Shown: piece by piece, positions 52,251 through 62,500 of the stretch
How positions within the stretch are numbered: position 1 is the first letter of the stretch
Layout: every line of letters begins with the position of its first letter
NCBI GenBank assembly: GCA_902363805.1
Contig: CABJBF010000001.1
Span: forward strand, 186,001 to 250,000
Direction: 5' to 3'
Origin: Eubacteriaceae bacterium
Lineage (GTDB): Bacteria > Bacillota > Clostridia > Lachnospirales > Lachnospiraceae
DNA: 64,000 nt
Notes under the pieces: model-generated
Told to the model about the DNA's origin: nothing
Seen by the model: only the letters and a program-made list of their open reading frames with translations
Databases searched by the model: none
Position numbers and translations under genes: made by a program

Positions 52251-53789
52251 TTAAGAATCAACAGAATATTCTTTAAATTTAAACGTATTGTCAGGAACAC
52301 ACTTGTTAATTAGTTTTATGTATGCTTTAGACATGCTCTTAGGCAGTTTGAATTTGGCTCTAACATATATTTTTGCGAAAGCCTTTTCTCCTATAGAATC
52401 TAAAGTATTGCTCCTTATTTTAACATATTTTAAATTTGGAAGCTTATAGAAAACTTTTTCTTCGATTGTATTTACGCTATCGCCAATAATGACTTCTTCA
52501 AGTTTTGTGCAATTTACAAAAGCCTTCTTCGGTATAATCTCAACTTTATTTCCAATTTTTAAATGCTTTAATTTTGTTAAATTATCAAATGCTTTTTTAG
52601 AAAGTGCTGTCACATCAAAAACTCTTCCCTGAAACTCGATAGTTGATGGAATTTCTAAAGACTTAATACTATAGTCTTTAACTCCTTCAAAAGATACAGT
52701 TGAATCAGATAAAATTTTATAATTACAATCGTCAATTTCACAGGTTTTATTAATTGAGGATTCAATCTCAAGCGAGCCGTCATACCAATCAATTTCATTA
52801 AATGACATTGCATTTTCAAATGAAGTTACGGTTGGTTTATCGCCACCATATTTTTTATACCAGCTTGATGGATATAAAACATTTTTATTATAGTGAGCTA
52901 AACTTGTGTCTACATCCGAGGATTCATTTTTTCTGACTTTTCTGCAAATGACTACCGTTCTGTAATCATGTACTTCATACGAGCATGTTGATAACATTAA
53001 AAGTGAATCTTTTTCATTTACATCGACAGGACATTTGTAGGATGAACGAACCTCTATCTGATATAAAAAGTTTAAAAACTGCTCTTTCGTCTGAAATGTG
53101 CTTTGCAGATAATTGAATCCATCACTGCTTTCAAAATCTCCTGAAACTCTCATGTATCCTATTATTTTCCATTTGCTTTCTTTATATAAGGTGTCAAATG
53201 TAATTACAGGATGTTGTTTGTAAAATTCAATATCTTTATATTTTAACAACTGATGAAACATCATTCCTGTTGAATCCATATTGTGTCCGTGTATTACAAG
53301 ATTTTTTGAGCGGGGTTTGATTTTTGAATTGCTTTGTATGTAAAGACAACCATTTTTATCACGACCACCTTCAAAATCATGCTTTAAATAAAATTCTGAG
53401 TTGCCGGTTGACTGCATTACCGGATAATCGATATTAGTTCCGGGAACTTTTAACCAACCTCGTATGTCCGAGTTTATTTCCAAAAGCTTTGAAAACTTTA
53501 ATAATATTCCATCAGCTCCCTTGGCACCTTTTTCATATGATTTGTCCAAATTAATGTCAACAGGGGTATTCTCGGACGAATCGTCATCTATAACTTCATT
53601 GTTGCCGTCAGATTCAGGAGAATCTGAAACTGAATAATATAATGATTTATATTTATTGTTAAGCTGTTTGGAATGATAAGGCTGTATGCCTAAGTAATAA
53701 ATCAAAAAAATAACGCATCCAATTAACAATAAAACAGAACAAATCATTACCGTAAGTCTGATTTTTTTCTTGCTTTTAATACTAATCAT
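52251..53789 (-). CDS. Class B-type sortase fused to leucine-rich (BspA-type) repeats
   Basis: A 512-residue membrane-anchored transpeptidase. An N-terminal membrane segment (residues about 10-33) and an acidic linker lead to a sortase B domain (about 95-290). It shows DIRGWLKVPGTNIDYPVMQ, NLVIHGHNM with the catalytic His, LMLSTCSYE with the catalytic Cys and DYRTVVICRKV with the Arg. The C-terminal ~130 residues are BspA-type repeats (AFDNLTKLKHLKIGNKVEIIPKKAF and following), which are unusual on a sortase and may bind substrate or wall. Neighbour 54405 has a sorting-type tail and is a likely substrate. Confidence 0.9.
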   Translation of the reverse strand: MISIKSKKKIRLTVMICSVLLLIGCVIFLIYYLGIQPYHSKQLNNKYKSLYYSVSDSPESDGNNEVIDDDSSENTPVDINLDKSYEKGAKGADGILLKFSKLLEINSDIRGWLKVPGTNIDYPVMQSTGNSEFYLKHDFEGGRDKNGCLYIQSNSKIKPRSKNLVIHGHNMDSTGMMFHQLLKYKDIEFYKQHPVITFDTLYKESKWKIIGYMRVSGDFESSDGFNYLQSTFQTKEQFLNFLYQIEVRSSYKCPVDVNEKDSLLMLSTCSYEVHDYRTVVICRKVRKNESSDVDTSLAHYNKNVLYPSSWYKKYGGDKPTVTSFENAMSFNEIDWYDGSLEIESSINKTCEIDDCNYKILSDSTVSFEGVKDYSIKSLEIPSTIEFQGRVFDVTALSKKAFDNLTKLKHLKIGNKVEIIPKKAFVNCTKLEEVIIGDSVNTIEEKVFYKLPNLKYVKIRSNTLDSIGEKAFAKIYVRAKFKLPKSMSKAYIKLINKCVPDNTFKFKEYSVDS

Positions 53790-54227
53790 AAATATCTCCT
53801 ATTGGATTTGGAAAAGTAAAATAAAGATAATAATGACAAAATATATTTATTTAATTTTTATTATAAAGAGTGTTTAGGGGGAACTTTAAAATAGTGTTGA
53901 AATATAAAAATGCTTTCGGATTGTTCTGTATTATGCAACAGGAAAATCCACATTTAACTTTAAAATAATTATAATTGTAATAATAAAAAAAAGCAATAAA
54001 ACATAAAATTAATAGTAGGAAATAAAGTCAGGTTATATATTGGTAAAACCGTTCCCAAAACAAAGCAGAAGACACAAGCATAAACATAAAAAAATATAGA
54101 CATAAAATACAAAATAATTGGCAATTGAAAGGTTTTTTTGTGCAATAATAATAAAAAAATGGGTGGTTTTTGGTTAAAACGCACCCGCCAAACAGATTGA
54201 CAAAGGCATGGTGCCATGTTAATATTA

Positions 54228-54241
54228 GTTTAACGTTAAAC
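54228..54241. promoter_or_regulatory. LacI-family operator O3
   Basis: Perfect GTTTAACGTTAAAC, identical to the sites at 39570 and 39670. Confidence 0.8.
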
Positions 54242-54275
54242 GGATGTGGGAAAAGTGATTTATTGGGGTGTGCCC

Positions 54276-54284
54276 GGGGGGGGG
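54276..54284 (+). repeat. Poly-G tract of nine
   Basis: GCCC followed by nine G in very AT-rich DNA, in the control region of the secreted-protein operon. Such tracts change length by slippage. Confidence 0.8.
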
Positions 54285-54362
54285 ACAATTTTCAAAAAAT
54301 CTTTTATTTTACCCAGGAAACAAAAAACAATTAAATAAGTGAAATTCTTTAAACTGTTACAA

Positions 54363-54376
54363 GTTTAACGTTTAAC
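54363..54376. promoter_or_regulatory. LacI-family operator O4
   Basis: GTTTAACGTTTAAC, one base off the perfect palindrome, 29 bp before the start of the gene at 54405. Together with O3 it brackets the presumed promoter. Confidence 0.7.
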
Positions 54377-54404
54377 TTATTCGAAGAAAGGAAGAGGTAG
54401 AGAA

Positions 54405-55217
54405 ATGAAAAAAGTATTTAAAAAGTTATTAGTTATGGTAAGCGCTGTTGTTCTTACATTTAGTATGAATGTAGCAGCTGCAGAGGATATTGTGTTGAAT
54501 GATAGTGGAAGTCCATTTATTAAATCGTTTGATCCGGGAACAAGTGGAGAGTACAAGTATTTAGGATATGCTTACTGTTTTGAAGTAGGACCTGAATATA
54601 AATATTTACAGATTACATATACAGGTGATCCTACAGCATTTGATGAATTAAGATTAGAATTTGTAGTTAACTCAGACCCATCAGAGGAAAAGAAATTAAC
54701 TCCTGTATGGTTCAGAGAAAATGACGAAGGTACAGTTAGAACAACAGACGGCGGATTAGTTCCTAATCCTTCAGATAAAGAACAGACAGCAGTAATCGAT
54801 TTAGAAAAATCAGGAATTGACTTATCAACAGGTATCAGAGCGTTCCATATACATGATACACCTGGTAAAGGTAAGTTTACAATTACAGATGCAAGATTAA
54901 TGACTAGTGCACCAAAGGGTGGAGCATCAGCAAGTGCAAGCGACGTTAAATCATCTTCAGATGATAAGAAAGCAAGCAGTGATTCAAAATCAAGCTCAAG
55001 CACAGAAAGTAAGAGTTCGGATTCATCTTCAAGCAAAGACAGCTCAGCATCATCAGCTTCAGCATCTTCATCAAGCGATAGCTCAGAATCAGTAGGAGGT
55101 GGCGCAACAGCAGCACCTACAACAGGTTCAGCAACATATCCAATTGCTATAGCTATAGGAGGTATTGTAGTAGCAGGCGCAGCATTAGTTGCATCAAAGA
55201 AAATGAAAATCCAGTAG
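54405..55217 (+). CDS. Surface protein: one glucan-locus module, Ser-rich stalk, sorting-type tail
   Basis: A 270-residue exported protein. The signal peptide is MKKVFKKLLVMVSAVVLTFS ending AAAED. Residues about 27-170 are one copy of the recurring module (YKYLQITYTGDPTAFDELRLEF, VIDLEKSGID, FHIHDTPGKGKFTITDARL). A Ser/Asp stalk follows (about 172-230). The tail has PTTGS, a hydrophobic stretch (YPIAIAIGGIVVAGAALV) and a KK end, the plan of a cell-wall sorting signal though not a plain LPxTG. A sortase gene lies divergently upstream. Likely a wall-attached glucan-binding protein (inference). First gene of the four-gene secreted operon. Confidence 0.85.
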   Translation: MKKVFKKLLVMVSAVVLTFSMNVAAAEDIVLNDSGSPFIKSFDPGTSGEYKYLGYAYCFEVGPEYKYLQITYTGDPTAFDELRLEFVVNSDPSEEKKLTPVWFRENDEGTVRTTDGGLVPNPSDKEQTAVIDLEKSGIDLSTGIRAFHIHDTPGKGKFTITDARLMTSAPKGGASASASDVKSSSDDKKASSDSKSSSSTESKSSDSSSSKDSSASSASASSSSDSSESVGGGATAAPTTGSATYPIAIAIGGIVVAGAALVASKKMKIQ

Positions 55218-55241
55218 TTTTAAGAAAGGAAGAAGGTTCAT

Positions 55242-57140
55242 ATGAGATTAAAGAAAATTAGTAACAAAGCAATAGCTTACGCATGCGTCGGAACATTAGC
55301 AGTAAGCAGCTTAGCAGGGGTGAACTTGGCATCAGTAAAAGCAGATGAAGACAGCAAAACTGAAGCAGAAATTAACGCGTATAAGGAAGTAAGTGTTCCA
55401 TGGATGGCTAAAGAATACGATCCGGGAACAGACGGAGAATATAAATATCTTGCAGGCATAGACCTTGCAGCACTGAAATTGACTAGTGATTATAAATATT
55501 TACAGCTCACATATACAGGCGATGCTACGGCATTTGATGCTTTAAGATTTGGCATTGAAGGAGAAGAAGGAATCACAGGAACATATTGGTTTAAGGAAAA
55601 TCCTGAGGGAACAATCAAGACAGCAGATGACACTTTGGCTTCAGAACCGTCAGAAGTAGAACAGACAGTTGTAATCGACCTTGCAAAATCAGGAATTTCA
55701 AGTGCAGATCAAATTAAGACAATACATATGCATGATTCACCGGGAAATGGTAAGTTTACAATTAAGGAAGCTAAGTTTACAAACAGTCCAAAAGAAGTTA
55801 AGTCGATTAGCATTCCATGGATGGCTAAAGAATATAATCCTGGAGAGGGAGAAGGATATCAGTATCTTGCAGGAATTGATCTTGCTGACCTAAATGTAAC
55901 AAATGATTACCAGTATTTACAGTTATCATATACAGGTGAATCTACATCATTTGATGAACTTAGATTTGAAGTAGTTGGAACAGATAAAGGATTAGGAACA
56001 TTCTGGTTTAAAGAAAATCCACAGGGAACGATTAAGACTGTAGATGATACATTAGTTGCTAATCCAACAGAAACAGAGCAGACAGTTGTAATTGACCTTG
56101 CAAAATCGGGAATTACAAATGCTGAAGGAATTGCTACAATCCATATGCATGACACAAAGGGTAAAGGCACATTTACAATTACAGATGCTCAGTTTACAAA
56201 TACACCACTTCAGGTAGCTAAGACACCGGTAGAACCTGAAGAAACAACTCCAGAGGAAACAACACCTGATAATAATGGGGAAACAACACCGGAAACGACA
56301 ACAGAAAAAGTAATTGCAGATGGAACAAATGATATTATTTTAAATGGTGATGATCAGGGTAAGAGTGCTATGATTGGAACTTACTCAATTAAGAAAGGCT
56401 CTGTAGAAAAACCAAATTACAAATATCTTGGATGGGCAACATTTAAAGACTTTGCAAACGAATCATACAAATACTTAAAGATTACATATACAGGTAATAT
56501 TAAATTACTTAGATTTGAATTTGAAGGCAAAGGTGGAGAAAAACAGGGACCATTCTGGTTTGATCCTGAACAGGCAACTCATTTTGTAACAGAAGATGGT
56601 AGTGCAATTCCACTTGTTGGAAACAACACAACAGTAGTAATTGATCTTGCTAAATCAGGCGTTGATATGAGCAAATATAATTCAGGTGTACATATGCACT
56701 GCTCAGCAGAAGACGAAGATGTAAATATTTCAATTACAGACGCAGTGTTATATGGTGGAAAGAAGAGTGAACCACAGCCAACAACAACTGCAGCACCAAC
56801 AACAAAACCAACAACTGTAGCACCAACAACAACTCAGGCAGCAAAAGTTTCAGTTGGAAAGACAGCTGTTAAGAGTGCAACAAAGAAGAAATCAGCAAAG
56901 AAAGCTTCTGTAGTACTTAAGAAAGTTAAAGGGGCAAAAGGATATCAGGTTAAAATTTCTACATCTAAGAAATTTAAGAGTAAAGCAACAAAGACAATCA
57001 CAACTGCAAAAGTTAAATTTGTTGTTAAGAAATTAAAAGCAAACAAGAAATACTATGTTAAGGCTAGAGCATACAAAGTAGTAAACAAGGCTAAAGTTTA
57101 TGGCAAATGGTCAGCAGTTAAACAGGTAAAAAATAAATAA
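55242..57140 (+). CDS. Secreted protein with three copies of the glucan-locus module
   Basis: A 632-residue exported protein, 24 bp after the previous gene. After the signal peptide come two closely similar modules (about 45-180 and 190-325), each opening with SIPWMAKEY- or SVPWMAKEY-type sequence. A Pro/Thr-Glu linker and a third, more diverged module (about 365-510) follow. Each has YKYLxxTYTG, WF, VVIDLxKSGI and IHMHD or VHMHC. A TTTxAPTT linker and a lysine-rich Fn3-like end (GYQVKISTSKKFKSK, ARAYKVVNKAKVYGKWS) close the protein. No catalytic residues are evident, so a binding role is likely. Confidence 0.85.
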   Translation: MRLKKISNKAIAYACVGTLAVSSLAGVNLASVKADEDSKTEAEINAYKEVSVPWMAKEYDPGTDGEYKYLAGIDLAALKLTSDYKYLQLTYTGDATAFDALRFGIEGEEGITGTYWFKENPEGTIKTADDTLASEPSEVEQTVVIDLAKSGISSADQIKTIHMHDSPGNGKFTIKEAKFTNSPKEVKSISIPWMAKEYNPGEGEGYQYLAGIDLADLNVTNDYQYLQLSYTGESTSFDELRFEVVGTDKGLGTFWFKENPQGTIKTVDDTLVANPTETEQTVVIDLAKSGITNAEGIATIHMHDTKGKGTFTITDAQFTNTPLQVAKTPVEPEETTPEETTPDNNGETTPETTTEKVIADGTNDIILNGDDQGKSAMIGTYSIKKGSVEKPNYKYLGWATFKDFANESYKYLKITYTGNIKLLRFEFEGKGGEKQGPFWFDPEQATHFVTEDGSAIPLVGNNTTVVIDLAKSGVDMSKYNSGVHMHCSAEDEDVNISITDAVLYGGKKSEPQPTTTAAPTTKPTTVAPTTTQAAKVSVGKTAVKSATKKKSAKKASVVLKKVKGAKGYQVKISTSKKFKSKATKTITTAKVKFVVKKLKANKKYYVKARAYKVVNKAKVYGKWSAVKQVKNK

Positions 57141-57159
57141 TAATAACAGTTAATTACTA

Positions 57160-57200
57160 GAAAGCCCTCACGTAATAAACATGTGAGGGCTTTCGTTTTA
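57160..57200 (+). terminator. Terminator inside the secreted-protein operon
   Basis: A 12-bp perfect stem GAAAGCCCTCAC / GTGAGGGCTTTC, followed by GTTTT. It probably lowers expression of the enzymes after it, unless they have a promoter of their own. Confidence 0.85.
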
Positions 57201-57213
57201 AAAGAAAGGGCAA

Positions 57214-59508
57214 ATGCAAGTGAAGAAGGGAAAAGTTTTTACAGTTATATTGATGGGAATAGTAATGACAACAGGGGGAAAGATGACAGAATTTAATACA
57301 GAGGTAAAGGCGGATATAAGTTCAGAATTTGAAATTCCTCAAGCAGATGAGGCAGGAAGAATTGGTGCAAGCATGCCCTATCTTAGATATGATTCAAAAG
57401 ATGCAGAGATTGGAAATGGCGCAAAAATAGAAGAATCAGTAAAATCTGAACGAACAAAGATTGCAAGTCAGGCGTCACAACAGTCGTATGTAAGTCTTCC
57501 GGTTAAAAATTCATATGCAGAATGGACTGCAGTTAAAAGTGGTTCAGGTGTAACAATGAGATTTACAATGCCGGATTCAACAGACGGTAAAGGATTAACA
57601 GGTAGTCTTGATGTATATGTAAATGGAGAATTTTGTCAGAAAGTTGATTTGACATCTTATTACATGTGGCAATATTTTGCAGGTGGAAATCCAAGTGATA
57701 AAAACAACGGAGGAGTTCCGTGCTTTGCATTTGATGAAGTACATTTTATTTTGAATAAAACTTTAAATCCGGGGGACAAAATAAGAGTTCAAAACTCAGG
57801 AAGAGACAATTTAATTTATGGTGTAGATTTTGTTGAAATCGAAGAAGTTCCACAAACTATTGCACAACCTGCAAATTCTTTGAATGTCGTAGATTATGGT
57901 GCGAAGCCAAATGATGGAAAAGATGATTATAATGCAATAAGAAATTGTATAAGTGCTGCTAATATTCAGGGAAAAGATGTTTATTTTCCAGAAGGAACTT
58001 TTAATATAGGCAGAAAATGGACTTTTTATGGAAAGAACATAAAAGTTACGGGAGCAGGAATGTGGTATACAAACATTCAGTTCACAAACAGTAATGCGAA
58101 TAGCGGAGGAATTGCATTTGCAGGAGAAAATTCATGTTATAATGTAGAATTTTGCAATATGTATATTAATTCAAATTTAAGCTCAAGATATAATGAACAG
58201 GCATCATATAAATGTTTTAGTGATGTTCCGGGAAATGGAAGTGTAATACATGATATTTGGGAAGACCATTTTGAGTGTGGATTTTGGTTAGGAGATTATA
58301 GTGGAACAGTTGATTATTCAGATGGAATGAAAATAATCAATTGTAGAATTAGAAACAATTTAGCTGACGGAGTAAATTTCTGTCAGGGTACAAGCAATAG
58401 TGTGGTATATAACTGCTCAATAAGAAATAATGGAGATGACGGACTGGCATGTTGGAATAATAATTATTTGTCAGCGAAAGATGAAACAGGAAATGTGTTT
58501 GCATATAATACAATAGACTTTATTTGGAGAGCCGGAGGCATTGCAATATATGGAGGAGATGGATTTAATATTTACAATAATTATATTTGCGATACATTCA
58601 TGGCATCTGGAATTCATTTGAATACAACATTTGATGGATATAAATTTAATAATACGAAAAATATAAAATTCGAAAATAATACATTGGTAAGATGTGGAAC
58701 ATATAAAGACAGTTGGGGTAGTTCTTTGGCAGCAATTGATATTTCGCAAAATGTAAAGAATGTTTCATTTGTTAATACAAAAATATATGATGCATGGCAC
58801 GATGGAATAGCTTTAAAGGACAACATACAAGGGATAAAATTTGAAAATACAATAATTTATGGAAGTGGAACTGCAGGACAGAAAGTGTCAGGAAATGTAG
58901 GAGCAGCAATTAAGACATCGGGAAGTCCGAAAGCTCAAATTGATAATATAAGTATAACTAACAGTGCTTATAATCATAATGACAAACCGTATCTTTTTAC
59001 AGGAAGTTATAATGGAATTTCAATTTTGAACGAATTGTTGTATAATAATTTGGCTTATGAAGTACCGGGATATCCTGAAGTTTCAGATGTTACAAAGGAT
59101 GAGGAGACAATAAAACCAGGTGATAACGAGACAACACCTGGAAATGACAACCGTAATGATACGGGAACATCTTCGAATTCAGAAACAGTTTCAAATCAGA
59201 ATGATGAGACTAAGAAAAAAATAACAAAGAATAAACCGGGAAAAGTAAAGATTAAATCTGTAAAAAAGACAAAAGGTAAAATGAAAATTACTTTGAAAAA
59301 ATTAAGAGGGGTTTACAGGTATCAGATTAAAGTTTCAACTTCAAAGAAGTTTGTAGGCAAAAATACTCTTACTAAAAACTTAAAGGGGACAAAAGCGGTT
59401 TTCAAAAAAATCAATGTAGCAAAAAAGTATTACGTTAAGGCTAGAGCGTATAAAATTGTGGAAAAGAAAAGATTATATGGAAGATGGTCGGGGGTCGTAT
59501 CTAAATAA
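57214..59508 (+). CDS. Secreted GH87-like alpha-1,3-glucanase
   Basis: A 764-residue exported beta-helix enzyme. A short signal peptide is followed by a beta-sandwich (about 45-215; DKNNGGVPCFAFDEVHF) and the GH87-like helix (about 220-620). The helix has YGAKPNDGKDDYNAIRNCI, VTGAGMWYTNIQF, Asp385 in LADGVNFCQG, and Asp408/Asp409 in NNGDDGLACW. The 23/24-residue spacing equals that of the three catalytic Asp reported for GH87 enzymes, as I recall them. A linker and lysine-rich Fn3-like end (YQIKVSTSKKFVG, ARAYKIVEKKRLYGRWS) finish it. GH87 cuts alpha-1,3-glucan such as mutan and fungal wall glucan. It is paralogous to the next gene. Confidence 0.85.
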   Translation: MQVKKGKVFTVILMGIVMTTGGKMTEFNTEVKADISSEFEIPQADEAGRIGASMPYLRYDSKDAEIGNGAKIEESVKSERTKIASQASQQSYVSLPVKNSYAEWTAVKSGSGVTMRFTMPDSTDGKGLTGSLDVYVNGEFCQKVDLTSYYMWQYFAGGNPSDKNNGGVPCFAFDEVHFILNKTLNPGDKIRVQNSGRDNLIYGVDFVEIEEVPQTIAQPANSLNVVDYGAKPNDGKDDYNAIRNCISAANIQGKDVYFPEGTFNIGRKWTFYGKNIKVTGAGMWYTNIQFTNSNANSGGIAFAGENSCYNVEFCNMYINSNLSSRYNEQASYKCFSDVPGNGSVIHDIWEDHFECGFWLGDYSGTVDYSDGMKIINCRIRNNLADGVNFCQGTSNSVVYNCSIRNNGDDGLACWNNNYLSAKDETGNVFAYNTIDFIWRAGGIAIYGGDGFNIYNNYICDTFMASGIHLNTTFDGYKFNNTKNIKFENNTLVRCGTYKDSWGSSLAAIDISQNVKNVSFVNTKIYDAWHDGIALKDNIQGIKFENTIIYGSGTAGQKVSGNVGAAIKTSGSPKAQIDNISITNSAYNHNDKPYLFTGSYNGISILNELLYNNLAYEVPGYPEVSDVTKDEETIKPGDNETTPGNDNRNDTGTSSNSETVSNQNDETKKKITKNKPGKVKIKSVKKTKGKMKITLKKLRGVYRYQIKVSTSKKFVGKNTLTKNLKGTKAVFKKINVAKKYYVKARAYKIVEKKRLYGRWSGVVSK

Positions 59509-59526
59509 CCAACACAATTGCGAATA

Positions 59527-59540
59527 GTTGAACGTAAAAC
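59527..59540. promoter_or_regulatory. Operator-like site before the large glucanase gene
   Basis: GTTGAACGTAAAAC, 12 of 14 to the locus operator, 28 bp before the start at 59569. Confidence 0.45.
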
Positions 59541-59568
59541 TTTAAATAAAATAAGAAGGAGAAGAAAC

Positions 59569-62500
59569 ATGAGAAAAAGTATTCAAAAGGTTTTATCATT
59601 TGCTTTAGCAGGGGCAATGGTATTACAACCTTTACCTTCAGCACAGAGTGTGTTTAAGGTAAACGCAGGGGTGGCTTCGGAATCAAAGTTTGATATTCCG
59701 CAAGCTGATGCAAGTGGACGTGTAGGAGCTAAGGTTCCTTACACAAGATATGATTCATTACAGGCGAATATTGGTGGCGGAGCACAGATTGCTTCATCAA
59801 AGAATTTCGACAGAATGAATATTGCAAGCCAGGCTTCGGAACAGTCATATGTAAGACTTCCTGGAAAAGGAGCTTACACAGAGTGGACAATGAACACTAC
59901 CGGAGATGGGGTTACAATGAGATTTACAATGCCTGATTCCAGTGATGGAATGGGACTTAAAGGCTCATTAGATGTGTATGTAAACGGACAGTACAAACAG
60001 ACAATCGATTTAACATCTTATTTTATGTGGCAGTATTTTGCCAGTGGAAATCCAAGTGACAATAACGATGGTGGGGTGCCATGTTTTGCATTTGATGAAG
60101 TACATTTTAAATTAGACAATTCATTAAAGAAGGGTGATACAATCAGAATTCAGAGCAGTGGAGCCAATGCTTTAGAATATGGTGTAGACTTCCTTGAAAT
60201 TGAAAATGTACCTGATGAAATTGCACAGCCGGACAATTCTTTAAATGTTGAAGATTTTGGAGCAGTTCCTGATGATGGACAGGACGACTATGATGCAATT
60301 TATCGTTGTATAGAAGAAGCAGACAGATCAAACATGGATGTTTATATCCCGGCAGGAACATTTGAAATCGGACAGGTTTGGAGATTATATGGTTCAAACA
60401 TGAAGATTACAGGTGCAGGTATGTGGTATACAAATATTCAGTTTACAAATCCTGATGCCGGTGGCGGTGGTATTTCCGCCGGATGGCAGACAAGCGGTTC
60501 AAAGGATGGATATTGTAATAATATTGAATTTTGTAATATGTACATTAATTCAAATCTTAGATCACGTTATAATCAGCAGGCAGTATATAAATGCTTTATG
60601 GATGTATTCACAGATGGATCAGTAATCCATGATATTTGGGAAGAACATTTTGAATGTGGATTCTGGTTTGGTGATTACAATGGAAAAATGGATTACTCAG
60701 ACGGAGTTAAAGTAATGGACTGTAGAATTAGAAATAATCTTGCAGACGGAGTAAACTTCTGTCAGGGTACAAGCAATGCAACAGTTTACAACTGCTCTAT
60801 CAGAAACAATGGTGATGATGGTTTAGCATGTTGGAATAACAGCTGGGGCGGAGCTAAAAATGAATCTGGAAATGTATTCGCATATAATACAATTGATTTC
60901 ATATGGAGAGCTGGTGGTATTGCAATCTATGGTGGTGATAATTTCAAAGTTTATAACAATTACATTTGCGATACATTTATGGCAGCAGGTATTCATTTAA
61001 ATACAACATTTGACGGTTACAAATTTAGTGAGTGTAAAAATATGACATTTGATAATAACATCATAGTTCGTGCCGGATGTACAAAGGACAGCTGGGGTGA
61101 AGAACTTGGTGCAGTTGATATCAAGCAGGAAGTCAAGAATGTAACATTTAACAATACTCAGATTTATGATGCTCAGCATGATGGTATCAGAATCCTTGAT
61201 AACTCAGCAAGTAATGTAGTGTTTAACAATACTAAGATTTTAGGCTCAGGTATAGATGGTCAGCAGGGAAATTATTCATCAGTTCCTCATGCAGGTGCAG
61301 CTATCAGACTTGGAAGCTCATCATCAGCTACATTTAATGGAATCGAAATTGCAAATTCTGCATTTAAGAACAAAGAAGATGGATCACCATATTTCTATAC
61401 AGGTGGAACAGATTCATCATGTGTGAAGAATGCAACAATCTATGATGATGATGTTACATATACAGTACCGGGTTATCCTGAACCATATATTGATGGTGGA
61501 CAGCAAGGTGGTGTTACAAATCCATTAGAAGGTATTACAGGATATGATATTGCTTTAACAGGTTTAACATGGAAAAATGAAAATGGCTCATCAGACCTTA
61601 AAAATGGAGATAAGGTTACATTCTCTGTTGCAATTACTAATACAAGTAATGTAGATATTCCTGAAGGAGTAACAATTGGATTCAAAGTTGTAGTTGATGG
61701 AACAACAACTTACAGAAATCAGAAATTTAAAGATGGTTTGAAAGCAGGACAGACAGTTAAACTTTCAACAACAGGTGCTTGGACAGCTTCAAGAGGAGGT
61801 CATACAATCGTTGCAACAGCAGATGATACAAATAAACTTCCAAATGAAACAGACAAGAACAATAATACAAGAACAAAGAAATTTAATGTTTATGGAGATG
61901 CAGCTACAAATCCTGTAACAAGAGTTTCAGGTGGATATGACTTAGTTGTATCAAAGATAGTTGCTAATAAGCAGGACATTGCTGTTGGAGATCAGTTAGT
62001 ATTTACTGCAACAATTACAAATGCAGGTGATACAGCTATTCCGGCAGGAACAACTATTGGATATCAGTTACAGATTGATGGAAATACATCAAATATTTTA
62101 TGGTGCGATAAATATAATAGCGGATTGGCAGCAGGACAGTCAGTTGATTTAACAGTAAATTCTGGTTCAGCACAGAGAAATTACTGGACAGCTACAAGTG
62201 GAAAACATAGCATAATGGCATGGGTTGATGATGTTAATAGAATTCAGAACGAAGTTAATGAAGATAATAACCAATATACTATTTCATTAGATATTCCAAC
62301 AGCATCAATGATTGAAAATCCAGATGCACCTGATGATTTAAACAATCCTGGACAGGTTGAAACAACAAAACCGGTTGAGACAACAACAAAGGCACCTGAA
62401 ACAACAAAACCAGTTGAGACAACAACAAAGGCACCTGAAACAGCTAAGCCAGTTGAGACAACAACTAAGACACCTGAAACATCAAGAGATACATCGGAAG

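Larger units (their letters stand above)
53790..54404. other. 615-bp divergent intergenic region
   Basis: No gene. 53790-54220 is AT-rich without clear signals. 54228-54404 holds two LacI-type operators around a run of nine G, then the ribosome site of 54405. Confidence 0.65.
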
